Source of the DNA: an uncultured Ignavibacteria bacterium
GTDB taxonomy: Bacteria > Bacteroidota > Ignavibacteria > Kapaibacteriales > UBA2268
Length of the DNA stretch: 64,000 nucleotides
Reading direction: 5' to 3'
Assembly: GCA_903862655.1 (NCBI GenBank)
Contig: CAIOZA010000055.1
Span: forward strand, 1 to 64,000
Position numbers and translations under genes: made by a program. Positions 34,859-44,573 of this stretch are shown here, in pieces. The notes under the pieces were generated by a model that saw only the letters and a program-made list of their open reading frames with translations, searched no databases and was not told the DNA's origin. The number at the start of each line of letters is the position of its first letter. The stretch's first letter is position 1.

Positions 34859-35254
34859 CTATCTGATTTGAAATGTAATAATCAAAATTATTATTCTAAC
34901 AAAAAGAGTACCAAATTATTTGAAAATGAGTATTCATTTAGTAATAACAAATATTAAATTGAAATATCACTACCAAATAAAAAAAAATAAAAAAAATATT
35001 TGGATATTAAATAAAGTTTTTGTTAGTTTACAGTTGAATATTTAGCTCATTCATAGAAATGGATTTCGTTACATACATAATTGGCTCAAAATAAGCTAAG
35101 CGGGGGAAAAGAAACTTAGCTACCAATCAAGCATATCGAGGAAAAGAGGCAGAAATGCCGTCCTTTATTAGGATTATTTTTTAAAAATAGCTTTAATTAT
35201 GTGAGAATTTGAAAAACTTGTATGTAAATTTTTTGATTTTTTAGGAGAGAATGT
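34859..35254. other. 396-bp divergent intergenic region
   Basis: This very AT-rich region separates the histidine kinase from the T9SS-sorted protein. Apart from the hairpin cluster at 35094-35173, I see no gene or tRNA. The ribosome-binding site AGGAGAG lies just before the ATG at 35255. Confidence 0.6.
35094..35173 (+). promoter_or_regulatory. Possible structured 5' leader with competing hairpins
   Basis: In a GC-richer island, AGCTAAG (35094-35100) pairs with CTTAGCT (35115-35121), and GGCA-GAAA-TGCC (35148-35159) forms a GAAA tetraloop hairpin. TCCT (35161-35164) can pair either with AGGA at 35139-35142, enclosing that hairpin, or with AGGA at 35170-35173. It does not match a riboswitch class I can recall. 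Confidence 0.3.
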
Positions 35255-35971
35255 ATGAAAAGGACTTTACTCAAAATGAGCATGATTGCAGTAATATCAA
35301 TCATTGCTTTTTCCGCAAAATCTTATTCGCTGAACAATCAGGTTTGGAATTTAGGATGCCAGCAAATTAGTGACCTCAAGCAGATCACATTTGTCGATGC
35401 CAACAACGACGGTCATTATGAAGCAATTGTATCAGTATTCTGTGACATGGAAAACGGTATTGATATAGTCGAAACTAATCCCATTATTTACCCGATTGAA
35501 GCAACAAAAGGGATTCCAATTAATGATATGCCAGATCCAGGTAATCCATTAAATCCATTTAAGGATTTAAAGTACAAAGGCAAAAAACCACCAAAACCAA
35601 TTAAGTTATCATTCTTTTCAGATCCCAACAAAACTGTATTGATTTATACATTGGATTGGATGCTTGGTAATCCTGGTGTGATTTACACTCAATATGTGCC
35701 TTATGCACAAACTGGTGTAGAAAATCCGGATATGAATAATAGTATAACCATCACTCCTAATCCTGCACAGGGTGATGTAAATGTTCTCATGAACGGCAAT
35801 GCTTCATCATATAAATTGTTCAGCCAGAATGGTGCATTGATGCTTTCATCTAATGTGGAAGTTAGTGGCACATTTAATTTCAGTGTTAATGATCTAGCAA
35901 GCGGAGTATACTATCTACAGATTCAATCAGGTTCACAAACAATCGTGAAACCAGTCTATGTAGTGAAATAA
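35255..35971 (+). CDS. Small T9SS-sorted secreted protein
   Basis: The 238-aa protein has a signal peptide (1-25, cleavage near KSYS), a central domain (about 27-155) with VDANNDGHYEAIVSV, an FG-GAP/EF-like acidic strand, and a C-terminal type A T9SS sorting domain (about 160-238: ITPNPAQGDVNV ... LASGVYYLQIQSG). It should be exported by the T9SS. The central domain has no recognised function. It is preceded by the long leader and a good AGGAGAG site, and followed by a strong terminator, so it is monocistronic. Confidence 0.82.
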   Translation: MKRTLLKMSMIAVISIIAFSAKSYSLNNQVWNLGCQQISDLKQITFVDANNDGHYEAIVSVFCDMENGIDIVETNPIIYPIEATKGIPINDMPDPGNPLNPFKDLKYKGKKPPKPIKLSFFSDPNKTVLIYTLDWMLGNPGVIYTQYVPYAQTGVENPDMNNSITITPNPAQGDVNVLMNGNASSYKLFSQNGALMLSSNVEVSGTFNFSVNDLASGVYYLQIQSGSQTIVKPVYVVK

Positions 35972-35996
35972 GTAAAACAAAATTCACTTTAACTGA

Positions 35997-36024
35997 AAAA
36001 GGCTCTCATCAATGAGAGCCTTTT
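35997..36024. terminator. Intrinsic terminator between convergent genes
   Basis: The stem GGCTCTCA (36001-36008) / TGAGAGCC (36013-36020) has a 4-nt loop and is flanked by A- and T-runs, so it can work for both the T9SS-sorted gene and metG. Confidence 0.88.
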
Positions 36025-36055
36025 CTTGTTGTATATCATTTAACGAGTGGGATTG

Positions 36056-38236
36056 CTATCTTACCTCTGCTGCGATTCCCACGCCATCATCTGCTGGATG
36101 AATCAGAGTTAGATTCCCATCCGCTCCATTAGCTGCTAATAGCATTCCCTGAGATTCTAACCCCATCAATTTTGCCGGTTGCAAATTTGCAACAACAACT
36201 ACTAACTTTCCGATAAGCTCTTCAGGTTTGTAATGTTCGGCAATGCCTGCCAGTATCTGTCTCTTTTCGTTACCAAGGTCTATCTGAAGTTTGATTAGTT
36301 TCTTAGATTTAGGAACATTTTCAGCTTCTAGAATCCGTGCAGTCCTGAGTTTGATTTTTTTAAAATCATCTATTGTTATTAAATTAGTAATATTTGTCTC
36401 ATCAACTAGAATCTTCGATTTTTCTAAATTGTCGCCAAGCTTTAAAATTTGTTTTTGAACCGTTTCATCTTCAATTTTTACAAAAAGTAGTTCGGGTTTG
36501 TTAAGTTGAGATCCCTGATCAAGATTGAGTTTTGATGCATTTGCCCAAAAATTAATATGTTTGTGATTTGTATTGGCTTCACCTGTATTAGATTCCTGAG
36601 CTAAAGCTTCCAATATTTTTTTAGAGGTAAATGGAAGAATAGGAGCAAAAATTACAGCTATTGAGTAGATAAGATTACAACAGATAAACAGAGTCTTTGC
36701 ACATTTTTCAGGGTCACTCTTAGAAGTCTTCCAGGGCTCTTCATCGTTGAAATATTTATTTGCTGCTCTGGCTATGTTCATAGTCTCGGTTAAAGCATCT
36801 CGGAATCTAAAGCGGTTATAATTATCAAAAACTAGATTAATGCCATCACTTAGTGATCTTATTAATTTGTAATCATTCTCGGAAATTGAATCATTGAAGA
36901 CTGGAACATAATCTTTGTTCTCCACTATTTTATTCCATTCATCAAGAATAGGCTTATATTTGTCTGACAATATGGGAACTTTAGAGTCATACTGCTTTGA
37001 TACAAAATGCGCAGTACGATTTATGAAATTTCCGACAATATCAGCAAGCTCATTATTGTTTCTTGCCTGAAAATCTTTCCAGGTAAAGTCGGCATCCTTT
37101 GTTTCGGGAAAACTCATTGCCAGAGTATATCTGAGAGCATCTATATAGTTCGATTCCGGAAAATCAATTATGAAATCTTTCAGATCAATACTCCAGTTCC
37201 GTGACTTAGAAAATTTCTGTCCTTCAAGGTTTAGGAATTCATTTGCAGGAACATTATCAGGAAGAATATAATTCTCACCTCTGGCATGAAGCATAGCAGG
37301 GAAAATCAGAGTATGAAATACGATATTATCTTTTCCAATGAAAGCCAAATAGCGTGTGCCGTCGTTCTGCCACCATTTTTTCCATTCATTTATATCAAGA
37401 TTCTGTTCTTTTGCCCAAACTTTGGTTGCTGTTATATACCCAAGAACAGCATCAAACCAAACATAGAGTGCTTTTCCTGTGGCTTTGTCTTTATCTATAC
37501 CCGGAATACCGTCAATATGAACGCCCCAATCCAAATCACGGGTTATAGCTCTCTCGGCAAGTCCTTGCTTCAACCAGCTGCGTGTTTGCTGTAGTACATT
37601 ATCTTTCCAATCATGTGAATGCCCTTCAATATAAGTCTCTAGAAATTCCTGGAAAAGATTAAATTGAAGATACCAGTGTACAGTGCTTTTAACAACTGGA
37701 GTTTCTCCCGAAACAAGACTTTTGGGATTTTTGAGTTCCAGCTGATTGTAGTAGGCACCGCAACTATCGCACTGATCACCCCGAGCTTTATCGTAACTAC
37801 AGTTAGGGCATACACCTTCAACATATCTGTCAGGGAGAAACATTTTTGCTTTAGGATCGTAAAATTGTTCTTCTTCTTTATCGGTTAAAAGCCCTTTTTT
37901 CAGAAAATCACCAAAAAATTCTTTGGCTGTTTCATGATGTTCTTGGATTGAAGTTCTGGAAAAAATGTCGAAAGACAGACCAAGTTTTCCGAAAGCTTCC
38001 ATATTAGCAAAATGATATTTATCGATTATGGCTTGAGGAGTTGTCTTCTCTTTGTCGGCAGCAATAGTGATAGCAACTCCGTGTTCATCGGAACCGCAAA
38101 CATAGAGTACTTCTTCACCTTTTAATCTCAAATATCGTACATATATATCCGCCGGCAGATAGGCACCGGCACAATGACCAAGGTGAATAAATCCATTAGC
38201 ATAAGGCAGAGCAGAAGTTACAAGAGTTCTTTCCAT
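36056..38236 (-). CDS. metG: Methionyl-tRNA synthetase
   Basis: The 726-aa class I synthetase charges initiator and elongator tRNA-Met. It shows HLGH at residues 18-21 (HIGH motif), a zinc knuckle with four cysteines (VCPNCSYDKARGDQCDSCGA), the KFSKS loop near 344-348, the anticodon-binding helical domain, and a C-terminal EMAPII-like tRNA-binding domain (about 620-726, TARILEAENVPKSKKL) that mediates dimerisation. Length and order match the long MetG form. It faces the T9SS-sorted gene and follows rlpA by 70 nt. Confidence 0.97.
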   Translation of the reverse strand: MERTLVTSALPYANGFIHLGHCAGAYLPADIYVRYLRLKGEEVLYVCGSDEHGVAITIAADKEKTTPQAIIDKYHFANMEAFGKLGLSFDIFSRTSIQEHHETAKEFFGDFLKKGLLTDKEEEQFYDPKAKMFLPDRYVEGVCPNCSYDKARGDQCDSCGAYYNQLELKNPKSLVSGETPVVKSTVHWYLQFNLFQEFLETYIEGHSHDWKDNVLQQTRSWLKQGLAERAITRDLDWGVHIDGIPGIDKDKATGKALYVWFDAVLGYITATKVWAKEQNLDINEWKKWWQNDGTRYLAFIGKDNIVFHTLIFPAMLHARGENYILPDNVPANEFLNLEGQKFSKSRNWSIDLKDFIIDFPESNYIDALRYTLAMSFPETKDADFTWKDFQARNNNELADIVGNFINRTAHFVSKQYDSKVPILSDKYKPILDEWNKIVENKDYVPVFNDSISENDYKLIRSLSDGINLVFDNYNRFRFRDALTETMNIARAANKYFNDEEPWKTSKSDPEKCAKTLFICCNLIYSIAVIFAPILPFTSKKILEALAQESNTGEANTNHKHINFWANASKLNLDQGSQLNKPELLFVKIEDETVQKQILKLGDNLEKSKILVDETNITNLITIDDFKKIKLRTARILEAENVPKSKKLIKLQIDLGNEKRQILAGIAEHYKPEELIGKLVVVVANLQPAKLMGLESQGMLLAANGADGNLTLIHPADDGVGIAAEVR

Positions 38237-38306
38237 TAAATTATTCCTAGTTCAGATGATAATAAATCATACAAAAATACCAATAAAAAATCAATTAAAG
38301 TGAATT

Positions 38307-38729
38307 TCAGTTGTCAGATTCATTATTAAGAATTTCAATTTCAACTTCAGCAATACCAGCCTTTATCATATCCAGCTCTTCAGCGGCAATTTTTGAGACA
38401 TCAATTATTCTATCCATTTTATGAGGCCCACGGTCATTGATAATAATAATTACTGACTTATTATTATTGAGATTTGTAACTTTTACCCTGGTTCCGAAGG
38501 GAAGTGTGCGATGAGCACCTGTGTAAGCATTAGGATTGTAAGACTGGCCGCTTGCCGTGGATTTTCCGGAGAATTTATTTGAGTAGAAAGATGATTTGCC
38601 ACGAAACTTAGTTTCTGAGCGGAGATCATCGGTATTCTTAGTAGAGTCTGGCTCTATTTCAAATGACTCATGCAAAGGTTCATCATGGGCATATCGTACA
38701 CTTGAACTGCAGGATGACAACCAGCTCAA
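38307..38729 (-). CDS. rlpA: RlpA-like lipoprotein with double-psi beta-barrel domain
   Basis: From the TTG at 38729 the product is 140 aa, with an RlpA/DPBB domain (about 43-133: GKSSFYSNKFSGKSTASG, AHRTLPFGTRVKVTNLNN, IIINDRGPHKMDRIIDVS). RlpA proteins bind or cleave denuded glycan strands. The in-frame codons upstream encode a perfect lipoprotein signal (KKNIIYFLLFISLSWLSSC), but the position where its Met should be is ATA at 38766-38768. The true protein therefore probably starts there, 10 nt after the guanylyltransferase stop, through an atypical start or a mutated or misread ATG. The catalytic Asp/His of active RlpA are in part recognisable (INDRGPH). Confidence 0.85.
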   Translation of the reverse strand: MSWLSSCSSSVRYAHDEPLHESFEIEPDSTKNTDDLRSETKFRGKSSFYSNKFSGKSTASGQSYNPNAYTGAHRTLPFGTRVKVTNLNNNKSVIIIINDRGPHKMDRIIDVSKIAAEELDMIKAGIAEVEIEILNNESDN

Positions 38730-38778
38730 AGAAATGAATAAAAGAAAATATATGATGTTTTTTTTTATGAAGGATGTC

Positions 38779-39891
38779 TCACAGAAAATTATTAATTTGT
38801 TTACGTTTCATATAATTTACAATTTCCTGTACATCATTTGATTTGCCTCTTTTGCAAATCAGCAATGATTCATCCGAATCGATTACGATCAGGTTTTCTA
38901 CTCCTTCAACTCCAATGAGTCTTTTACCACCGATTATCAGGCTGTTGGAAATATTCAAAGCAACTACTTCCCCTATCAAAACATTATTGCGGGCATCCTT
39001 CATCATCATTCTATGAAGTTCGTCCCATGTTCCCAGATCGCTCCACCCGAATGAAGACTCAATTACATGTATATTTTCTGCTTTTTCAAGGATAGCATAA
39101 TCCATTGATTCTGCTTGCATTTGAAGATAGGCATCGTTAACGGTATCCTTAAACATATCTAATCCAACAGTCTTCTGAATAATTTTAAATAAGCTGTTTT
39201 GATCGGGCAAAAATTTCTCAAAAGCAGCCCAAAATGTATCAACCCTCAGAACAAAAATACCGCAGTTCCAGAGGAAATCTCCCGAGTCGATAAATCGCTT
39301 AGCTGAATCTATGTCAGGCTTTTCAGCAAAAGTTAAAGCATGACTAACTGCATTTTCATATTTAAGATGCAAATCATTGCTATTAAATTCTTTCTGAATG
39401 TATCCGTAAGCTGTCTCAGGTCTTGTAGGCGAAATTCCAATAGTAACAATTCCCTTAGTATCACTGGCAACCTTACCTGCCACATCCAGACTATTCTGAA
39501 ACTCCCTTACATTACTGATATGATGGTCAGCAGGGAATGCCATCAAAATTGTATCATCGGATATTTTAAATTTGAGAGATGCAAGAGTAAGTGCCAGACA
39601 CGGGGCTGTATTTTTTGGGAACGGCTCAAGAATGAGATTTTCTTGTGGAATCATTGGAAGTTGTTCAGTAACTAGATCTATGAAATATTCAGATGTAACA
39701 ATGTAAATATCTTCTGCTTTAAAAAAAGGTAGCAGATACATGACAGTATTCTGAATCATACTGCCTTCACCTATAAGATGTAAAAATTGCTTTGGAGTTT
39801 TCTCAGTACTTTTTGGCCAAAGTTTAGCTCCAGCTCCTCCAGCCATTATAACGGCTATTGCCTTGTAGCTAGCAGAATTTGAATTTTCCAT
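38779..39891 (-). CDS. manC: Mannose-1-phosphate guanylyltransferase (GDP-mannose pyrophosphorylase)
   Basis: The 370-aa nucleotidyltransferase makes GDP-mannose from mannose-1-phosphate and GTP for glycan synthesis. It has the NTP signature GGAGAKLWPKSTEKTPKQF (residues about 18-36), FPADHHISN, TAYGYIQ, FAEKPD, NCGIFVLRV and a C-terminal SFGWSDLGTWDEL block typical of ManC. The signature carries Lys where GG-x-G-x-R usually has Arg. The fused isomerase domain of type II enzymes is absent. It is upstream of rlpA in the same transcription direction. Confidence 0.88.
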   Translation of the reverse strand: MENSNSASYKAIAVIMAGGAGAKLWPKSTEKTPKQFLHLIGEGSMIQNTVMYLLPFFKAEDIYIVTSEYFIDLVTEQLPMIPQENLILEPFPKNTAPCLALTLASLKFKISDDTILMAFPADHHISNVREFQNSLDVAGKVASDTKGIVTIGISPTRPETAYGYIQKEFNSNDLHLKYENAVSHALTFAEKPDIDSAKRFIDSGDFLWNCGIFVLRVDTFWAAFEKFLPDQNSLFKIIQKTVGLDMFKDTVNDAYLQMQAESMDYAILEKAENIHVIESSFGWSDLGTWDELHRMMMKDARNNVLIGEVVALNISNSLIIGGKRLIGVEGVENLIVIDSDESLLICKRGKSNDVQEIVNYMKRKQINNFL

Positions 39892-40412
39892 AATAAAAGA
39901 TTTCCATTTTTTATTCCAAAATTACATATAAAATGTTAAATATGTACATTTCTTTTTTGATAAAATCGGGATAGGTTTGTTATGAATTAATCTTAAAATA
40001 TATTATATTGGTTTCTGTAAAATTATATAATACAAAAGAATAATGTTTTTTATGGGTAAAAATCAAGTAATAACTCAAAATCTTCCGCTCAAATTTTAGT
40101 ATAATTATAATTTTGTAGTATTTTTGACCACAAAGAAATCAATGCTTCTACTATTTTTATACTTGACTTTATACGATATATTGAACATTGTAGATATGTT
40201 AAAAGTAGTATTTTTTAACACGTTTGTAATATTAGCAAATAAATGCTAAAAAAGTAGCAACAAAAATTGAATTTATTTTTTCTAAATAGCTAAAAATTGA
40301 ATATTTTGTAAAAACTTTGAATCCCCAACTTTATTGCGATTTAAAGTGATAAAATCTTAAAAAAAAAACTGAAATTTACTCAAACTATTAAAAATTATAA
40401 GGAAGAGAAGAA
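39892..40412. other. 521-bp AT-rich promoter region of the GldM-like operon
   Basis: No gene longer than about 20 codons is seen. The segment holds a TAnnTTTG match at 40119-40126 (TATTTTTG) and two copies of AAAAATTGAAT at 40262 and 40292, 30 bp apart. The ribosome-binding AAGGAAG lies just before ATG 40413. It is unusually long for this compact window, consistent with complex control of the downstream genes. Confidence 0.5.
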
Positions 40413-42740
40413 ATGGGAAAAGGAGGCGGCGCAGGTAAAGTTTATTTCGTGTTGTATCTAGCTGTTGTGCTCGAACTTCTTATCATCATCGTTGAACGCG
40501 ATGAAGCTGAAGAAGGCCTACTCAAGAAGCAACGTGAAACGATGAAAATTGTGGAAAGTATCCTTTCCCAGTTGCAGTCGGGTGCCGGAACAGAGGGCAT
40601 AAACACTAGACCACAGGATGAAATTACCATTCCTGAAGCAGGTATCAACATAAAAGAATTGATTGGTGCTGATGTAAAGTCATTTCGTAAATATATTGTA
40701 GAAGTTGGCGTGACCGATATTGCCGGCGAATTGAAGAAGCGGGAAGGTGAGCCGCAGAAGGAATATGCCGAACGACTGGATAAGTTAATTTCCCTGGGAA
40801 ATGTTGAGGAAATCGAATATCAGATTTTCTTCTCTTCGAGTACCGATCCTAATAATGCTCCTCTCTTCCCAACTGAGGCAGAGATTAAAGGAAAAGGCAT
40901 TGACTTCACTAAGATGCCTCCCGGGCAGACTATCCAGGCTTCAGATGGTGCCAGCTGGGAATTCTTATCTTTAAGAAAGCTTAAGCTTGACAGCCGTAAA
41001 ATTATGGATAAAATTACAGACTTTAATAATATTAATTTAACTGCTGTAGAACCTATCTATCCTCGTGAAGCTGAACAAATTATTGGTTCAGTTTTCGCTC
41101 CACCTGATAAACAAGACAGTGTCTTTTATTATTCAAACAAGGAAACAGGAACAGCTATCAATTCGACTACTTCGACTCTGATCAGGCGTTCTTTTGTTGT
41201 TAACTTCCAGCCACCAAGAAGAGCAGGCTGGTTTAAACTTAGATTCGCTTCAAGGACTAACAGAATTCTTGGTGTGCATAGTGGTGTTTCACCAACTAAC
41301 ATTCCCGATGAAGCTAATATCAATATTGGTACTGTTTCGTTGACAGCTAAAGACTTGAAAAAAGTTCTAAAAGAGCTAACCCTAAAACTTGAAAAATATA
41401 ATCCACCTACATTTGAGCTTCTAGCTGTGAGTGGTAACATTGTAGAATACGAAAAGAGATTAAAAGGTGCTCTGGATAAAGCAATGCTTGATGATAATCC
41501 GAATCAAGCTGCAAGCAATATCAGACTTTATAATTATATCGTCAGACTACTTGCTCCTGGTCAATCTATAAACTTTGAGCAGAACAAAGGAAGCATAGAA
41601 TTTAACGTACGTGTAATTCTACCTGAAATTCGTCAGGCTAAACCTGAACTCGTTATGCCGACATTTACTGCTACGTTCGATAAATTACCTGCCGTATTCG
41701 AATTTACTGCATCTCCATGGATGGGTAATAACGTACTGGAAGGTAAAGTTCTCGATGCCTCCAATGCAACAGTTGCTAGAATCACATTTAAGGCAGTTGA
41801 TGAAATGAACCCTTCTGTTCCCAAACCGGATATGGGTAAGAAACGTGATTATCGCGCAACAGTAGATCAGGCATTGGCACCAGGTAGATATAGCTTTATT
41901 GTAACTCACAGAGTCAGTGGGCAGCAAAAAGAAGAAACAGGCGAATTGCAAGTATTCCCATCACATTTGACCGAAAATAGTGAGAAATTGATAAATGCCA
42001 GAATGGAAGTCCTTTACTTCGGTAATTCATTCCCGTTAATGAATCCTGAACCGAGTTCCGGAGGTAAGATTAAACCAGAACAGTTCAGAATGTATCTATC
42101 AACTGATAAAAATAGTCAACCTGTTCCAATGACAGGATTATCCTTAACTAGAGATAATACTATCTTCTTCGATTGTGCTGTGAAAACTGCTACTTTGAAG
42201 ATTACATGGAAACAGCCATATACTGATAATGAAATTGATCTGTACCCAGCAAATACTAAGAATGTAAGACAGGCAACTCCTACGATTAATACTGGCGATG
42301 CTCAAACATCTTCTGAATTAATTGGAACCAACAGGTTAAGAGTAACTGTCAAGAATGTAAGAATAGCCAAACCACTTGATGGAAGTAAAGGCGAAACAGC
42401 TCAGGCTCAAATCAGCTTTGATGTTGATAAAAAAGTCAATCTCACAGGCATGCAAGGCGTTGAACAATATTCTGAACCAACTATTGTGCAGGATGGAGAA
42501 GGTTATAAAGTTGTATTCGAACTTAATGTCAACCTGCCTAAGGGAGTGGATATGGTTAAGGGTACTGCTTCAGTAAGAGTACTTGCAAGAGCTAAGAATA
42601 ATTGTAATCCTGAAATCATCTCATCTCAAGAATCTAAAACTATTAATGCAAATATTAGTTTTGAAGCACCACAGAGTGGTAGAGGTGGTCGTAGCGGTGG
42701 CGGCGGCGGTGGTGGAACTCCCCGTGGTGGAAGAAAATAA
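40413..42740 (+). CDS. GldM/PorM-like inner-membrane protein with large periplasmic part
   Basis: The 775-aa protein has a short Gly/Lys cytoplasmic start, one transmembrane helix (about 10-27) bearing a buried Glu21, a charged helical stalk (about 28-60), and a long periplasmic region of several beta-sandwich-like domains (about 65-745). It ends in a Gly/Arg-rich tail (about 747-775) with eight consecutive glycines. This architecture resembles GldM/PorM, the T9SS motor subunit that spans the periplasm, but it is longer than GldM (about 515 aa) and I see no strong sequence signature. It heads a locus with two outer-membrane barrels. No GldL/PorL partner is adjacent. The GldM-like assignment is an inference. 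Confidence 0.5.
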   Translation: MGKGGGAGKVYFVLYLAVVLELLIIIVERDEAEEGLLKKQRETMKIVESILSQLQSGAGTEGINTRPQDEITIPEAGINIKELIGADVKSFRKYIVEVGVTDIAGELKKREGEPQKEYAERLDKLISLGNVEEIEYQIFFSSSTDPNNAPLFPTEAEIKGKGIDFTKMPPGQTIQASDGASWEFLSLRKLKLDSRKIMDKITDFNNINLTAVEPIYPREAEQIIGSVFAPPDKQDSVFYYSNKETGTAINSTTSTLIRRSFVVNFQPPRRAGWFKLRFASRTNRILGVHSGVSPTNIPDEANINIGTVSLTAKDLKKVLKELTLKLEKYNPPTFELLAVSGNIVEYEKRLKGALDKAMLDDNPNQAASNIRLYNYIVRLLAPGQSINFEQNKGSIEFNVRVILPEIRQAKPELVMPTFTATFDKLPAVFEFTASPWMGNNVLEGKVLDASNATVARITFKAVDEMNPSVPKPDMGKKRDYRATVDQALAPGRYSFIVTHRVSGQQKEETGELQVFPSHLTENSEKLINARMEVLYFGNSFPLMNPEPSSGGKIKPEQFRMYLSTDKNSQPVPMTGLSLTRDNTIFFDCAVKTATLKITWKQPYTDNEIDLYPANTKNVRQATPTINTGDAQTSSELIGTNRLRVTVKNVRIAKPLDGSKGETAQAQISFDVDKKVNLTGMQGVEQYSEPTIVQDGEGYKVVFELNVNLPKGVDMVKGTASVRVLARAKNNCNPEIISSQESKTINANISFEAPQSGRGGRSGGGGGGGTPRGGRK

Positions 42741-42810
42741 ATTGAAATTATTAATTAGTTCTTGACTTACAATTAACTAAATATGAAAACAGATTATAAG
42801 GAAAAAATAA

Positions 42811-44535
42811 ATGAATAGTAAACTAAAAGCGATTCTTAGCCTCTTGCTGATGGGATTCTTTGCCTCGGAGCTTATTTTCTCGCAATCGGTAGAACCATCA
42901 AGGCAGGAGCTGGAAAACGTACTTAGCAGATTTTTAAACTATAGATTCGGTACTGTATCGATTTATAAAGTAAAAAATATAAGCGATATTAAAAGAGCAC
43001 TAAAGACCACAAGTGAAGTTGGTGCAGGAAAAAAAGAAGCCGAAGAATTAATGAAAAGCCTCGAGCCGGTAGTTGTATCTGTTATTACTCGTGGAATTGA
43101 AGCCGGTGATCCTTGTGACAAAATTCGTGAGGATATGTTAAATCAAGGTTTAATTCCACCAGAAGCCGCTGTGTTTGAAAAAATATGTGCTGGCATGAAA
43201 TCCGGTAGCAATGTTCAGGATTTGGTCGAAAATGCATATCTAATTACAACAAGACCTGCCAAAGGTCAGATACCTTCTACTGTTGTGGCTATGATAATCT
43301 CCGACAGACCTGGTGATGATCTTGAAAAAAATCTTAAAACAAGAGCCACTGGTGATATCTATACAAATGAAGAATTGAAAGCCTTCAAACTTGATACAAC
43401 ATTCAGCTCATCCAATCTTTATGACCTGATGGTTAACTCAATTATGCAGGGTAACATTGAGAATAAAACTCTTGATGCACAGGGTATTGGTAAAGCAGAA
43501 TGGTTTGCACCAAGGGTTTACGGTAAAACATTTTCATTGATCGGTAGCGAAACAGATATCACACCATCTGATATTCAAAAGTTTATGAGAATATCCGAAG
43601 GTCAGGCTTTAGATTATGGAACAAAATCAAACGAAGTAATCGCAAGTTTGGATCTTATTAGCTGGAAAAGATATGCTAAGTCAACCTACCAGGATAATTC
43701 AGGCAACTGGATTGTTGACTCATCAGCTAATTCAAACGATGGATTGCCATTATTTGGTTTAGAAATGAGATATGGTGCAGACAATATCAGCTATCCATCA
43801 TTCTGGAGTGAGAGAATGACGGTAAGTGCTTCTTGGCAAAGTGTTAAACTCGGTATAATTCTCCCGACTGATGGCTGGGCATCAATGACTTCTTCTGTTT
43901 ATAGTATTGAACGTAAGCTTACTTATGGTGGTCTTGGTTTGTCAGGAACATTTGATTTTCCTTTCAAAGTCGTACCCCAGAGCGGAGTATTCAAATTGTC
44001 AGGAAATTATGTTTTTGGTGATGCTAAAGCACCCTCATACAAGAACAGAAATATAAGCGATCCTGACGCTTATGATATCGGAACCGGTGGAACTGATTAC
44101 TTACTAAGAACAGATGTTCAGTTGCACTATACATTCGGTGTTGCAATTGATAATGATTATTGGTTCAGATTTGGAATCGGTGGAACTGTATATTCGGCTG
44201 AAAGCTGGAATTATAGTAAAATACCTAATACCGATCCCAATAGTGAATTTGCTAACAAATTAGTCTATTCAAAATCCGGCACAGAAACCGTCGGAGGACT
44301 TTCCGGTAAAATCGAATTTTTATCAAAAAATATAACAACGCCATTTGGTGGAAGTGTATCATATTTTGATGAAGCTTTAGGACTAAATGTCTGGCTGCAG
44401 ATACCTGTAGTTATTAACGTATTTGCAATCAGACTCGATGCCAGCGGTTATGTAGTAGCATTTCGTGATAAAGCCCATGCTTGGGAAAATCAATCGGTGT
44501 TTATACCACAGGCACGTTTTATTATTAACTTCTAA
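42811..44535 (+). CDS. Outer-membrane protein with soluble N-domain and C-terminal barrel
   Basis: The 574-aa protein has a signal peptide (1-25) and an N-terminal soluble part (about 30-260). That part has a helical first third and two cysteines (GDPCDKIRED and FEKICAGM) that may form a disulfide. Alternating aromatic strands from about 290 to the final residue end in QARFIINF, whose terminal Phe is a classical BAM recognition mark. No family is recognised. It follows the GldM-like gene by 70 nt with an AAGGAAA ribosome-binding site and is likely co-expressed, so the soluble domain may contact the GldM-like periplasmic shaft. Confidence 0.65.
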   Translation: MNSKLKAILSLLLMGFFASELIFSQSVEPSRQELENVLSRFLNYRFGTVSIYKVKNISDIKRALKTTSEVGAGKKEAEELMKSLEPVVVSVITRGIEAGDPCDKIREDMLNQGLIPPEAAVFEKICAGMKSGSNVQDLVENAYLITTRPAKGQIPSTVVAMIISDRPGDDLEKNLKTRATGDIYTNEELKAFKLDTTFSSSNLYDLMVNSIMQGNIENKTLDAQGIGKAEWFAPRVYGKTFSLIGSETDITPSDIQKFMRISEGQALDYGTKSNEVIASLDLISWKRYAKSTYQDNSGNWIVDSSANSNDGLPLFGLEMRYGADNISYPSFWSERMTVSASWQSVKLGIILPTDGWASMTSSVYSIERKLTYGGLGLSGTFDFPFKVVPQSGVFKLSGNYVFGDAKAPSYKNRNISDPDAYDIGTGGTDYLLRTDVQLHYTFGVAIDNDYWFRFGIGGTVYSAESWNYSKIPNTDPNSEFANKLVYSKSGTETVGGLSGKIEFLSKNITTPFGGSVSYFDEALGLNVWLQIPVVINVFAIRLDASGYVVAFRDKAHAWENQSVFIPQARFIINF

Positions 44536-44573
44536 TTAAATTTGATTAAACATCGGAAGAAAAGGCAAAAATT

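Noticed and set aside
35081-35180. c-di-GMP (GEMM) riboswitch upstream of the T9SS cargo gene
   Set aside because: The GAAA tetraloop hairpin is suggestive, but the GEMM core sequences flanking it are absent.
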